From Streptomyces canus (GTDB lineage: Bacteria; Actinomycetota; Actinomycetes; Streptomycetales; Streptomycetaceae): a stretch of 64,000 nucleotides of DNA. Position numbers and translations under genes: made by a program. Position 1 is the first letter of the stretch; every line of letters starts with the position of its first letter. The notes below the pieces were generated by a model. The model searched no databases and was not told the origin of the DNA. It was given only the letters and a program-made list of their open reading frames with translations. Below are positions 42,436 to 50,768 of the stretch, piece by piece. Location: the NCBI RefSeq assembly GCF_001514145.1, contig NZ_KQ948662.1, positions 450,772 through 514,771 of the forward strand, given 5' to 3'.

Positions 42436-44355
42436 CTACGGCAGTGCTGTCCCGAGCGTCGACGCGAGCGGCGCCGTCACCGAGGTCGCGGTGTCCACGA
42501 CCGCACTCACCACCGCCGCGGCCCCCTCGGCCGGAGTGCCCGGAGTGGTCGGCTCGGAGTGGCTGTCGTCGACCTGGGCGACCCGCGTCCCGTACCGCGG
42601 CGGCGGGGTTCCGTGCTGGTCCGAGGGCTGACCGGGGCTCTGTTCGCGGCCGCTGCCGGGGTGTTCGTCGGAACCTGAGGGCGGGGCCGGGGCGAGGTGG
42701 GGTGCGACCGGGTCCTCGTCCTGTCCCCCGGAGGGCCGACCCGTCTCCGCGTCGTCGGGCGACTGCGTGCCCTGTTGGGCCGGCGCGCTCTCGTCGGTGA
42801 ACTCCAGCAGCCACCTCTGCCCCTGCGAGCCGTTCCGCTCGGTGACGACGACGGTCTCCCCCTTGCCGGGTGCGACCAGGAGCCCCTTCCCGCGCCGCAG
42901 CAGCAGTTCGCCGCGCACGGTGAGGTCGTAGCGGACCTCTCCCGCGTGGGTCAGGCAGTCGGCGATCACGACCGACCGCTTCCGGGTGTCCGAGTCGAGG
43001 CAGAGCCTGGGATCGGCCGCGCTGCGCAGCAGTCCGTCCTCCTGGTACGACCACTGCTGGGATCCGGCGGAGGAGCACTCCGCCAGCACGGCCTTCGTAC
43101 CGGCCGCGGTCCGGGCGTGGTGGGCGTCTGGTGTGCCTTGGGTGTCGAGGCACAGGCCGGCGTGGGCGCTGCGGAGCCTGCCGTGTCCGACCTGCACGGG
43201 GTTGCCCATCGAGGCCGTGGACGGGGAGCCGGCGTCCTGGGAGACCGTCGACGGACTCGGCCGTACGGTGTTCCCGCTCACCACGCCCCAGGTGGCGGCG
43301 GGTGTGGCAACACCGCCGTCGTCCGACCAGCCCTTGGCCACGAGCACGGTGGCGAGCAGGGCCAGGGAGGTCAGACCGGCGCCGACGAGAACGGCACGGG
43401 CGCTCATGCGCGGGTGGGCGAGGAGGCCGGCCGGAGCGGGGCGGTGGCGGCCGCCGGGCTTCGCACGGGCTGCGCCGGGCGGGGTCGGGGCCGGACGCTC
43501 GGCGGAACGCGCGGGCCGTGAGTCGAGATAGCGGTGGGCGCCCCAGCCGAGCACCGTCTCGGCGAGCAGCACCTCCAGACCGCCCTCGAAATGGCTGAGC
43601 TGTTCGGCGGCGTGACGGCAATACCGACAATCCGTCAGATGTTCACGGACATCGGGCAGAAGGTCGCCGCCCCGGCGAATCGGGACATCCAGCAGACGAT
43701 TGTAGAAACGGCATTCACTGGTGGGCGCGAGTTCCCGGTGAGCACGGACACAGCCGGTGCGGAATTGCTCGCGCGCCTGCTCGAGGGCGGCCGCCGCACG
43801 GGACGCGTCCACACCCAGGAGACCGGCCGGTACGGATATGGGTTCGGCCTCGACCTCACTGTGCCACAGCAGGCATTGAGAAGCGCCGGGAAGGGCCCTG
43901 AATGCGCGCTCGGCGAGCTGTCTTCTTTCCGGGGTGGCGGCTCTCGCCGCGCGGAGACCACGGCCGCCGATCGTCTTGCGAAGTTCCGGCAGTACGGCCG
44001 AGATTTCGTCGTCCGCGGCCCACTCCTTGACGAACTCCCTCACCGCAACGAGAAGTTGGGGGCGCAGCGCGCCGTCACCCGCCCGACCGAGCACTCGGTG
44101 AAATGCCGCCGCGGCCGCCATCGAGGCCGAACCCGACCAGGAGGCAAGGCAGATGACCGAGTATTCGTAGGTCGCCTGCCAGTGTCGCGCCATCAACAGC
44201 GCGACGGCATGGCCGTCCACACTGTTCTCTCCCAGCCGGGCCAGAAGATGACGGTCGGACTCCGCCGCACTCGATCCGGGGCGTGGGGGGTAAGGGGGTC
44301 GTGGGGGGTAAGCGGATTGCACGGGACCAATTCCTTCCAAGCCGCAGGACGGCAT
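42436..44355 (-). CDS. Sigma-like/zinc-finger/membrane/ricin-lectin fusion protein
   Basis: A 639-residue protein. Residues about 35-215 resemble a degraded ECF sigma factor (helical segment GHAVALLMARHWQATYEYSV, then a region-4-like GASQCLLWHSEV). Residues about 230-255 hold an anti-sigma zinc motif HLTDCRYC. A single membrane helix follows (VLVGAGLTSLALLATVLVAK, near 330), then an outside ricin-type beta-trefoil lectin domain (LRSAHAGLCLDTQG, QQWSYQEDGLLRSAADPRLCL, QRWLLEF), then a Pro/Ser-rich tail. ATG 44355 is used; GTG shortly inside (VQSAYPP) has a better ribosome site. Confidence 0.75.
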   Translation of the reverse strand: MPSCGLEGIGPVQSAYPPRPPYPPRPGSSAAESDRHLLARLGENSVDGHAVALLMARHWQATYEYSVICLASWSGSASMAAAAAFHRVLGRAGDGALRPQLLVAVREFVKEWAADDEISAVLPELRKTIGGRGLRAARAATPERRQLAERAFRALPGASQCLLWHSEVEAEPISVPAGLLGVDASRAAAALEQAREQFRTGCVRAHRELAPTSECRFYNRLLDVPIRRGGDLLPDVREHLTDCRYCRHAAEQLSHFEGGLEVLLAETVLGWGAHRYLDSRPARSAERPAPTPPGAARAKPGGRHRPAPAGLLAHPRMSARAVLVGAGLTSLALLATVLVAKGWSDDGGVATPAATWGVVSGNTVRPSPSTVSQDAGSPSTASMGNPVQVGHGRLRSAHAGLCLDTQGTPDAHHARTAAGTKAVLAECSSAGSQQWSYQEDGLLRSAADPRLCLDSDTRKRSVVIADCLTHAGEVRYDLTVRGELLLRRGKGLLVAPGKGETVVVTERNGSQGQRWLLEFTDESAPAQQGTQSPDDAETGRPSGGQDEDPVAPHLAPAPPSGSDEHPGSGREQSPGQPSDQHGTPPPRYGTRVAQVDDSHSEPTTPGTPAEGAAAVVSAVVDTATSVTAPLASTLGTALP

Positions 44356-44483
44356 GAGATATGCGCGTCCTCGGAAAGCAGGCGCCTGATTGGTGCATAC
44401 CTATGCCGCATCAGATGCGACCCGGTTCATCCCGGGGGGCGATCACCTTCGCACAATTGATGTACAGCAAACAAGAAGGTGGA

Positions 44484-44555
44484 GTGACCCATGTTCAAAA
44501 TGAGGACGGTTCAGAAATGTTACCGCCGGTATCCGTACCCGTATTCGAAAATTAA
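44484..44555 (+). CDS. Candidate 23-codon small ORF upstream of galU
   Basis: GTG 44484 follows AGAAGG (44474-44479) and opens a short frame starting VTHVQNEDGSEMLPP. It contains a TTA codon and low third-position GC, unlike its neighbours, within an unusually AT-rich 200-base spacer. It may be a leader peptide, possibly bldA-dependent, or chance. An ATG at 44491 with a good ribosome site also opens a frame that reaches into galU. Confidence 0.25.
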   Translation: MTHVQNEDGSEMLPPVSVPVFEN

Positions 44556-44679
44556 GCGGGGCGCGGGACTCAAGTTGTGCGCGCGGCAGGATACTTGGCA
44601 CACAAAATCTCCCCCTCCGGCCGGGTCCACAGCAGGCTCCCAGCCGCCTCCCGGTGGGCTCTCATCCGGGTGGCGCAGC

Positions 44680-45639
44680 ATGATCCGCATGATCGTCCCC
44701 CACACGACCGACGCCACCGTCCCCACCCGCACGGTCCGCAAGGCAGTCGTCCCGGCCGCCGGGCTCGGCACCCGATTCCTGCCGGCGACCAAGGCGACGC
44801 CGAAGGAGATGCTCCCCGTCGTCGACAAGCCGGCCATCCAGTACGTCGTCGAGGAGGCCGCAGCGGCCGGGCTCGACGACGTCCTGATGGTCACCGGCCG
44901 CCACAAACGAGCCATCGAGGACCACTTCGACAACGCCTTCGAGCTGGAGCAGGCCCTCGCGGCCAAGGGCGACGCGGTACGCCTCGACGCCGTGCGCGAT
45001 CCCGCGCGCCTGGCCAACATCCATCACATCCGCCAGGGCGAGCCGCTCGGCCTCGGCCACGCGGTGCTCTGCGCCCGCCGCCACGTCGGTGACCAGCCCT
45101 TCGCCGTCCTCCTCGGCGACGACCTGATCGACCCGCGCGAGACCCTGCTCAGCACGATGCTCGACGTCCGCGACCGGTACGCCGGGAGCGTGGTCGCCCT
45201 CATGGAGGTACCGCGCGAGCAGATCCATCTCTACGGCTGCGCGGCCGTGACGCCCACGGAGGAGGAGGGCCTGGTCCGCGTGACCGGCCTGGTCGAGAAG
45301 CCCTCCGCCGAGAACGCGCCGAGCGCCTACGCGGTCATCGGCCGCTACGTCCTCGACCCCGAGGTCTTCGACGTCCTGGACCGCACCCCACCGGGCCGCG
45401 GCGGCGAGATCCAGCTCACCGACGCGCTCCAGAGCCTCGCGACCGACGGCACGGTCCACGGGGTCGTCTTCGACGGCCTCCGCTACGACACCGGCGACAA
45501 GGCGGACTACCTCCGCACGGTGGTACGCCTGGCCTGCGACCGAGACGACCTGGGCCCCGAGTTCATCGACTGGCTCAAGGGGTTCGTGGCGCAGTGGGAG
45601 AGCGGCGAGGGTGTCGGGCGGAGGCGGTTGGCGGCCTGA
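44680..45639 (+). CDS. galU: UTP-glucose-1-phosphate uridylyltransferase
   Basis: A protein of about 319 residues with the nucleotidyltransferase signature AAGLGTRFLPATKATPKEML, VVDKPAIQYVVEEA, LLGDDLID and GLVEKPSAE. It makes UDP-glucose for glycans and trehalose. ATG 44680 or 44689 begins the enzyme proper. The frame extends in-frame to ATG 44491, which has a better ribosome site but would add 63 non-homologous residues. Confidence 0.93.
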   Translation: MIRMIVPHTTDATVPTRTVRKAVVPAAGLGTRFLPATKATPKEMLPVVDKPAIQYVVEEAAAAGLDDVLMVTGRHKRAIEDHFDNAFELEQALAAKGDAVRLDAVRDPARLANIHHIRQGEPLGLGHAVLCARRHVGDQPFAVLLGDDLIDPRETLLSTMLDVRDRYAGSVVALMEVPREQIHLYGCAAVTPTEEEGLVRVTGLVEKPSAENAPSAYAVIGRYVLDPEVFDVLDRTPPGRGGEIQLTDALQSLATDGTVHGVVFDGLRYDTGDKADYLRTVVRLACDRDDLGPEFIDWLKGFVAQWESGEGVGRRRLAA

Positions 45640-45678
45640 CCACCGGACCGTGCACCCCACGCCCCGCCGGCCCCGCGC

Positions 45679-46131
45679 TCAGCCGTTGGGCCGCAGAGTC
45701 CACACCACCGTCATCTCGCCCGTGACCGCCCCGTCCGCACGGCGGATCTCGATCGCGACCGGGAACTCGGGGCGTTCCCCGGCGTCGAGTTGGGCGACGA
45801 CCTCGGCGGCCGGACGGCCCAGGGTGGCCGTGGCGGTCACCGGGCCCATTGCGAGCTTGCGGTAGGCGATCTCCGCGTTGACGGCAAGGGGTACCGCGCG
45901 CGAGAGCTGGTCACCGAACGCGGCCAGGACGACCGCCCCGCTGGCGGACTCGGCGAGCGTGAACATCGCCCCGGCGTGCGGTCCGCCCACGTGGTTGTGG
46001 AACTCGCCCTGATCGGGCAGGGCGACCACGACCTTCTCCGGGCCGGTCTCCAGGAACTCGAGGTTCAGGGTCCGCACCATGGGCACGGTGGCGGCGAGCA
46101 TCTCGCCGACGGACATCTGGTCTGCGCTCAT
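45679..46131 (-). CDS. Hotdog-fold thioesterase (PaaI/DUF4442-like)
   Basis: A 150-residue hotdog protein with HNHVGGPHAGAMFTLAES, the usual turn and helix of PaaI-type acyl-CoA thioesterases. ATG 46131 gives MSADQMSVGEML; 46116 is also possible. Divergent from an MFS transporter. Confidence 0.85.
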   Translation of the reverse strand: MSADQMSVGEMLAATVPMVRTLNLEFLETGPEKVVVALPDQGEFHNHVGGPHAGAMFTLAESASGAVVLAAFGDQLSRAVPLAVNAEIAYRKLAMGPVTATATLGRPAAEVVAQLDAGERPEFPVAIEIRRADGAVTGEMTVVWTLRPNG

Positions 46132-46235
46132 GCCCGGGATGTTACCCACGAGTAGATCGCGCTGACCAGGCCCGGCACCAGTGACCGGCGTCTCCTTCCG
46201 GACATGGCCGCATCCCAGTCTGTCCTGGAATGGGT

Positions 46236-46274
46236 TTGGCAAGGCAGCACCCCGACAGCGATAGTCGGCCGGTG
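46236..46274 (+). promoter_or_regulatory. Promoter placing transcription start at GTG of the MFS gene
   Basis: TTGGCA (46236-46241) and GATAGT (46260-46265) are 18 bases apart, and GTG 46272 follows six bases later. The mRNA is therefore probably leaderless. The ATG at 46230, in the same frame, lies upstream of this promoter. Confidence 0.6.
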
Positions 46275-47573
46275 ACCCCCTCCGCCGCCCCCTCCCGCCG
46301 CGCCCGCGGACCCGCCTGGGCGAGCCGCAACTACGGCCTGCTGACCGCCGCCGCGTTCGTGACCAACCTCGGCAGCAACGGCGCTCTGATCGCCGCCGCG
46401 TTCGCCGTACTGGAGGCGGGCGGCGACAGCGGCGACGTGGGCCTGGTGGCCGCCGCGCGCACCCTTCCGCTGGTGGTGTTCCTGCTGATCGGCGGCGCGG
46501 TGGCGGACCGCCTGCCCCGGCACCGGGTGATGGTCGCGGCCAACACCCTAAACTGCCTCTCCCAGGGCGCGTTCGCCGTCCTGGTCCTGACCGGCGAGCC
46601 CCGGCTCTGGCAGATGATGCTGCTGACCGCGCTCGGCGGCACGGGCCATGCGTTCTTCAGCCCGGCGGCCGAGGGCATGCTGCTGTCCTCGGTGAGCGGC
46701 GAGCAGGCCGGACGTGCCTTCGCGGTGTTCCGGATGGCGATGCAGGGCGCGGCACTGGGCGGTGCCGCGCTCGGCGGTGCGTTGGTCGCCGCGGTCGGCC
46801 CCGGCTGGGTGCTCGCGGCGGACGCGGTGGCCTTCGCGGTCGCCGGTTCGCTCCGCGCCTTCCTCGACGTCAGTCACATCCCGGCGCGCGAACCGGGTGC
46901 CGGGATGCTCGCCGATCTGCGCGAAGGCTGGCGGGAGGTCGCGGGGCGGCCGTGGCTGTGGGGCATCGTCGTCCAGTTCTCCGTGGCCAACGCGGTGCTG
47001 GGCGCCGCCGACGCGGTCTACGGCCCGCTGGTGGCCGAGGACGACCTGGGCGGGGCGGCCCCCTGGGGTGTGGCCCTCGGCTTCTTCGGCGCGGGCACGG
47101 TCGTCGGCGCCCTCCTCATGACCCGCTGGAAGCCGAACCGGTTGCTCTTCGTGGGCATCCTCTGCGTCTTCCCGATGACGCTGCCGTCCGCCGCGCTGGC
47201 CGTACCGGTGTCGGTACCCCTCCTGTGCACGGCGATGTTCGTGGCGGGCGCGACCGTCGAGGTGTTCGGCGTCTCCTGGATGACCGCCCTGCACCAGGAG
47301 ATACCGGAGGACAAGCTCTCCCGGGTCTCGGCCTACGACTGGTTCGGCTCGGTCGCCCTCATGCCGCTTGCGGCGGCGCTGGCGGGCCCGGCGGAGTCGG
47401 CGTTCGGACGCACCGCGGCCCTGTGGGGCTGCGCGGGCCTGATCGCGGCGGTCACGGCGGCCGTCCTGTGCGTACCGGACGTCCGCAACCTGCGCCGGAA
47501 CACCAAGCAGGTCGCCCAGGGCACCACGCACGACTCAGCCGATGCCGAACGCCCCGTCGGGGGGCTCGGGTGA
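46272..47573 (+). CDS. MFS transporter
   Basis: A 433-residue protein with about twelve membrane segments and MFS features such as GGAVADRLPRHRVMV after the second helix and an EIPEDKLSRVSAYDW loop typical of MFS_3/enterobactin-exporter-like proteins. GTG 46272 is chosen from the promoter position. The last 39 bases overlap the convergent gene. Confidence 0.88.
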   Translation: MTPSAAPSRRARGPAWASRNYGLLTAAAFVTNLGSNGALIAAAFAVLEAGGDSGDVGLVAAARTLPLVVFLLIGGAVADRLPRHRVMVAANTLNCLSQGAFAVLVLTGEPRLWQMMLLTALGGTGHAFFSPAAEGMLLSSVSGEQAGRAFAVFRMAMQGAALGGAALGGALVAAVGPGWVLAADAVAFAVAGSLRAFLDVSHIPAREPGAGMLADLREGWREVAGRPWLWGIVVQFSVANAVLGAADAVYGPLVAEDDLGGAAPWGVALGFFGAGTVVGALLMTRWKPNRLLFVGILCVFPMTLPSAALAVPVSVPLLCTAMFVAGATVEVFGVSWMTALHQEIPEDKLSRVSAYDWFGSVALMPLAAALAGPAESAFGRTAALWGCAGLIAAVTAAVLCVPDVRNLRRNTKQVAQGTTHDSADAERPVGGLG

Positions 47574-48380
47574 CGGCACCGCCTCCGCGTCCCGCACCGG
47601 TCGCGCCGCACCGATGAACTTCCGCAGCCCGGCGCCGTGTTCGACCCGCGCGGGAAAGGCGTCGGCGGCGGTCCGCCGGGCCAGGGCCGGGGTGTCGAGG
47701 GGCAGTCGCGCGGCGACGAGCACCGCGTTCCCGAACCGCCGCCCCCGCAGTACCGCCGGCTCGGCGATCAGCACGAGCTCCTCGAAGACCTCTGCGAAAT
47801 TGGCGAGTTGGGACCGCAGAAACGCGAAGGGCGCGGCGTCGGCGAGATTCGCGAGATAGACCCCGCCGCTCCTGAGCACACGCGCCGTCTCACGGGCGTA
47901 CTCCAGGGACGTGAGATGGGCGGGGACCCGCGACCCGCCGAAGACATCGGCGACCAGCACATCGGCAGAGCCCGCCGGGGCGCCTTCCAGCCATCCCCGC
48001 GCATCGGCCGCGTGCAACGCGATCCCCGCCCCCTCCGGAAGCGGCAGATGCTCGACGACCAGCTCCAGCAGCGCCCGGTCGGCCTCGACGACGTCCTGCC
48101 GGGAGCCCCGCCGGGTGGCCGCCAGATACCGCGGCAACGTCAGAGCACCCCCACCGAGATGTACGACGTCCAGCGGCCGCCCGGCCTCCCCGATGGAGTC
48201 CAGCACATGCCCGAGCCGCTGCGCGTACTCGAACTCCAGATGCGTCGGCTCGTCGAGATCGACGTACGACTGCGGAGCCCCGTCCACGGTCAACAACCAG
48301 GCCCGCTCCCGATCGACATCGGGCATCAGCTTGGCGAACCCGTGATCAACGGCACGGGCGACGGGCAGGGACTCGGTCAT
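47535..48380 (-). CDS. Spermidine-synthase-like SAM/dcSAM-binding protein
   Basis: A 281-residue Rossmann-fold protein with VVHLGGGALTLPRYL (nucleotide-binding loop), VVEADRALLELV and DVLVADVFGGSRVP. It resembles the spermidine synthase family but the catalytic acidic region is not standard, so aminopropyl transfer is not assured. ATG 48380. Confidence 0.82.
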   Translation of the reverse strand: MTESLPVARAVDHGFAKLMPDVDRERAWLLTVDGAPQSYVDLDEPTHLEFEYAQRLGHVLDSIGEAGRPLDVVHLGGGALTLPRYLAATRRGSRQDVVEADRALLELVVEHLPLPEGAGIALHAADARGWLEGAPAGSADVLVADVFGGSRVPAHLTSLEYARETARVLRSGGVYLANLADAAPFAFLRSQLANFAEVFEELVLIAEPAVLRGRRFGNAVLVAARLPLDTPALARRTAADAFPARVEHGAGLRKFIGAARPVRDAEAVPSPEPPDGAFGIG

Positions 48381-48403
48381 CTGTTCATTGTGCCTGGACG
48401 AGA

Positions 48404-48480
48404 GCGCCCCATCAGGGGCGCGGGGCTGTATCGATCTGCGGCTCCGCCGCGCCAGCGCGACCAGCCACAACAGCCCCACA
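48404..48480. repeat. Terminator-like hairpin and dispersed streptomycete element
   Basis: GCGCCCC (48404-48410) pairs with GGGGCGC (48415-48421), followed by CGGGGCTGTATCGATCTGCG and then GCGACCAGCCACAACAGCCC. From memory, this hairpin plus tail resembles a short element scattered in intergenic DNA of many streptomycetes. It lies between tuf3 and the spermidine-synthase-like gene, both minus strand. Confidence 0.5.
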
Positions 48481-48503
48481 GCCCCCGCGAACCGAAACCG
48501 CCC

Positions 48504-49673
48504 TCACACAAGGGCGGTAACGGTCCCCGCCCCGACGGTCCGGCCACCCTCACGGATGGCGAACCCGAGACCTGGCTCAAGCGGCACGTCCCGCCCCAGC
48601 TCCACGGTCATGACGACCTTCTCTCCAGGCCGGGCGACGGCGACCTCACCGAGGTCGACATCCCCCACCACATCCGCCGTACGGATGTAGAACTGCGGCC
48701 GGTACCCGGTGGAGACAGGCGTCGTACGCCCGCCCTCCCGCGCCGACAGCACATACACCTGCGCGGTGAAGCGACGGCTCGGCACCACACTGCCGGGCGC
48801 GGCCACGACATGGCCCCGCCGGACCGCGTCCCGGGGAACGCCCCGCAGCAGCAAGGCCACGTTGTCCCCGGCCTGCGCCTCCTCCATCGGCTTGCCGAAG
48901 GTCTCGACCCCGGTCACCACCGTCTCCACGGCGGCCCCGAGCACGTCGACCCGGTCGCCCACCCGCACGGTGCCCCGCTCGACCGCGCCGGTCACCACGG
49001 TCCCCCGGCCGGTGATGGTCAGCACGTTCTCGACGGGCATCAGGAACGGCGCGTCCAGATACCGCTCGGGGATGGGCACATACGTGTCCACCGCGTCGAG
49101 CAGAGCCTCGATCGACGCCGTCCAACGCGGGTCCCCCTCCAGGGCCTTCAGCCCCGAGACCCGTACGACGGGCACGGCGTCGCCGCCGTAGCCGTGCGCG
49201 GTGAGCAGCTCACGGACCTCCAACTCGACGAGCTCGACCAGTTCCTCGTCGGCCGCGTCCGCCTTGTTGAGGGCGACCACCACGTGGTCGACACCCACCT
49301 GCCGCGCGAGCAGCACGTGTTCGGCGGTCTGCGGCATGATCCCGTCGAGCGCGGAGACGACGAGGATCGCCCCGTCGAGCTGCGCGGCCCCGGTGACCAT
49401 GTTCTTGACGTAGTCGGCGTGGCCCGGCATGTCCACGTGGGCGTAGTGCCGGGTGTCGGTCTCGTACTCGACGTGCGCGATGTTGATGGTGATCCCGCGC
49501 GCGGCCTCCTCCGGAGCCCGGTCGATGCGGTCGAACGGCACGAAGGTGCCGCTGCCGCGCTCGGAAAGGACCTTGGTGATGGCGGCGGTCAGGGTGGTCT
49601 TGCCGTGGTCGACGTGGCCCATCGTGCCGATGTTCAAGTGCGGCTTGGTGCGCACGTAAGCGGTCTTGGACAT
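48504..49673 (-). CDS. tuf3: Third, divergent elongation factor Tu
   Basis: A 389-residue EF-Tu with GHVDHGKTT (G1), RGITINIAHVEYET (G2), DMPGH (G3, usually DCPGH) and NKAD (G4), then domains 2 and 3 (TGRGTVVTGAVERG; QVYVLSAREGGR; FYIRTADVVG). The sequence departs from the housekeeping EF-Tu at many places (APEEAARG, VVSALDGIMPQ, lacking EGGRHTPF), matching the tuf3 type of streptomycetes. That gene is reported as poorly expressed in growth and induced on starvation. A hairpin-containing leader of unknown length precedes it. Confidence 0.93.
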   Translation of the reverse strand: MSKTAYVRTKPHLNIGTMGHVDHGKTTLTAAITKVLSERGSGTFVPFDRIDRAPEEAARGITINIAHVEYETDTRHYAHVDMPGHADYVKNMVTGAAQLDGAILVVSALDGIMPQTAEHVLLARQVGVDHVVVALNKADAADEELVELVELEVRELLTAHGYGGDAVPVVRVSGLKALEGDPRWTASIEALLDAVDTYVPIPERYLDAPFLMPVENVLTITGRGTVVTGAVERGTVRVGDRVDVLGAAVETVVTGVETFGKPMEEAQAGDNVALLLRGVPRDAVRRGHVVAAPGSVVPSRRFTAQVYVLSAREGGRTTPVSTGYRPQFYIRTADVVGDVDLGEVAVARPGEKVVMTVELGRDVPLEPGLGFAIREGGRTVGAGTVTALV

Positions 49674-49827
49674 GGCTGTACCTCGAAGCCTCTTCGTGTT
49701 CGTGGAAGAACGGGACCCCAAGGACTCGCCGACCCTCCCCCTGCGGGGTCCGCCGGACTGTCCGGGAAGGGTCAGCTTCGGGCGCCGTCTGCGGCGGCCA
49801 GGAACACGGGAACGGCAGCCTTCGGCG

Positions 49828-49847
49828 CATCCGCGACTGCGGATGCT
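49828..49847. promoter_or_regulatory. Perfect hairpin in the tuf3 upstream region
   Basis: GCATCCGC (49828-49835) and GCGGATGC (49840-49847) form an 8-bp stem with a four-base loop, 155-174 bases before the tuf3 start. It lies within the 317 bases between tuf3 and the divergent TVP38 gene and may sit in the tuf3 leader. Confidence 0.45.
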
Positions 49848-49990
49848 GCGAGAGCGAAGGCGTACCGGAACATGACGCAGATCATGTCCCACGCGTCGTC
49901 CCACGTCGAACGGTTTTTTGTCGCCGCCCGTCCGTGCAACCGACGGCACCCATACGGCGATCACACATCCATGTCGGTTACCGTCACTGG

Positions 49991-50758
49991 ATGCTCGATG
50001 CCACCACCCGCTCTGGGGGCACCGCCACGGCCACTCCCCCGGCCATCGCCACGGAGCTCGCTCTCCCCGTCCCCGCTCCGGAGGGTCTCACCTCCCGTTG
50101 CACGAGAGTGCTGCTGTCGCCGTGGTCCCGGTTGTCCCTGCTCGTCGCGCTGCTCGCGGGCGCCGCGTCCACGGTCCTGCTCTTCGAGCCACAGAGACTG
50201 CTCTCCGACGGCTGGCCGCCCCAGCTCGGCGGGGTCGCGGCCGCGGTCGTCTTCGGGGTGGCGTACGGGCTGTGCACCGTGGCGTTCGTGCCGCGGCCCC
50301 TGCTGAATCTCGCCGCGGGCGCGCTCTTCGGGTCGCAGCTGGGACTCGCCTCGGCGCTCGGCGGAACGGTGCTGGGGGCCGGGATCGCGTTCGGTCTGGG
50401 CCGGATGCTCGGGCAGGACGCGCTACGGCCGTTGCTGCGGGGCCGGTGGCTGAAGGCGGCCGACGGGCAGCTCAGCCGGCACGGGTTCCGCTCGATGCTG
50501 GTCGCGCGGCTGTTTCCCGGAGTGCCCTTCTGGGCGGCCAACTACTGCGCCGCCGTGTCCCGTATGGGATGTGTGCCGTTCCTCGCCGCGACGGCGCTCG
50601 GGTCGATTCCGAACACCGCCGCGTACGTGGTCGCCGGTGCGCGGGCTTCCGCACCGACCTCGCCGGCGTTTCTGATCGCCATGGCCGCGATCGCCCTGCC
50701 GGGGTTGGCGGGGGCGGTCGTGGCGTGGCGCAAGCGGCATCATCTGCGGCGCCCCTGA
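49991..50758 (+). CDS. TVP38/TMEM64-family membrane protein
   Basis: A 255-residue protein with about six membrane segments and the VTT/SNARE-associated core (VPRPLLNLAAGALFG, then RLFPGVPFWAANYCAAVSRM). ATG 49991 is preceded by TACCGT at 49979-49984 and no ribosome site, so it is probably leaderless. Related to DedA; lipid scrambling or transport is suspected for the family. Confidence 0.87.
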   Translation: MLDATTRSGGTATATPPAIATELALPVPAPEGLTSRCTRVLLSPWSRLSLLVALLAGAASTVLLFEPQRLLSDGWPPQLGGVAAAVVFGVAYGLCTVAFVPRPLLNLAAGALFGSQLGLASALGGTVLGAGIAFGLGRMLGQDALRPLLRGRWLKAADGQLSRHGFRSMLVARLFPGVPFWAANYCAAVSRMGCVPFLAATALGSIPNTAAYVVAGARASAPTSPAFLIAMAAIALPGLAGAVVAWRKRHHLRRP

Positions 50759-50768
50759 AAGGCGTCGG

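Noticed and set aside
44491..44679. N-terminally extended GalU from ATG 44491
   Set aside because: The ribosome site is good, but the added 63 residues have no similarity to GalU and come from AT-rich spacer; kept only as an alternative.
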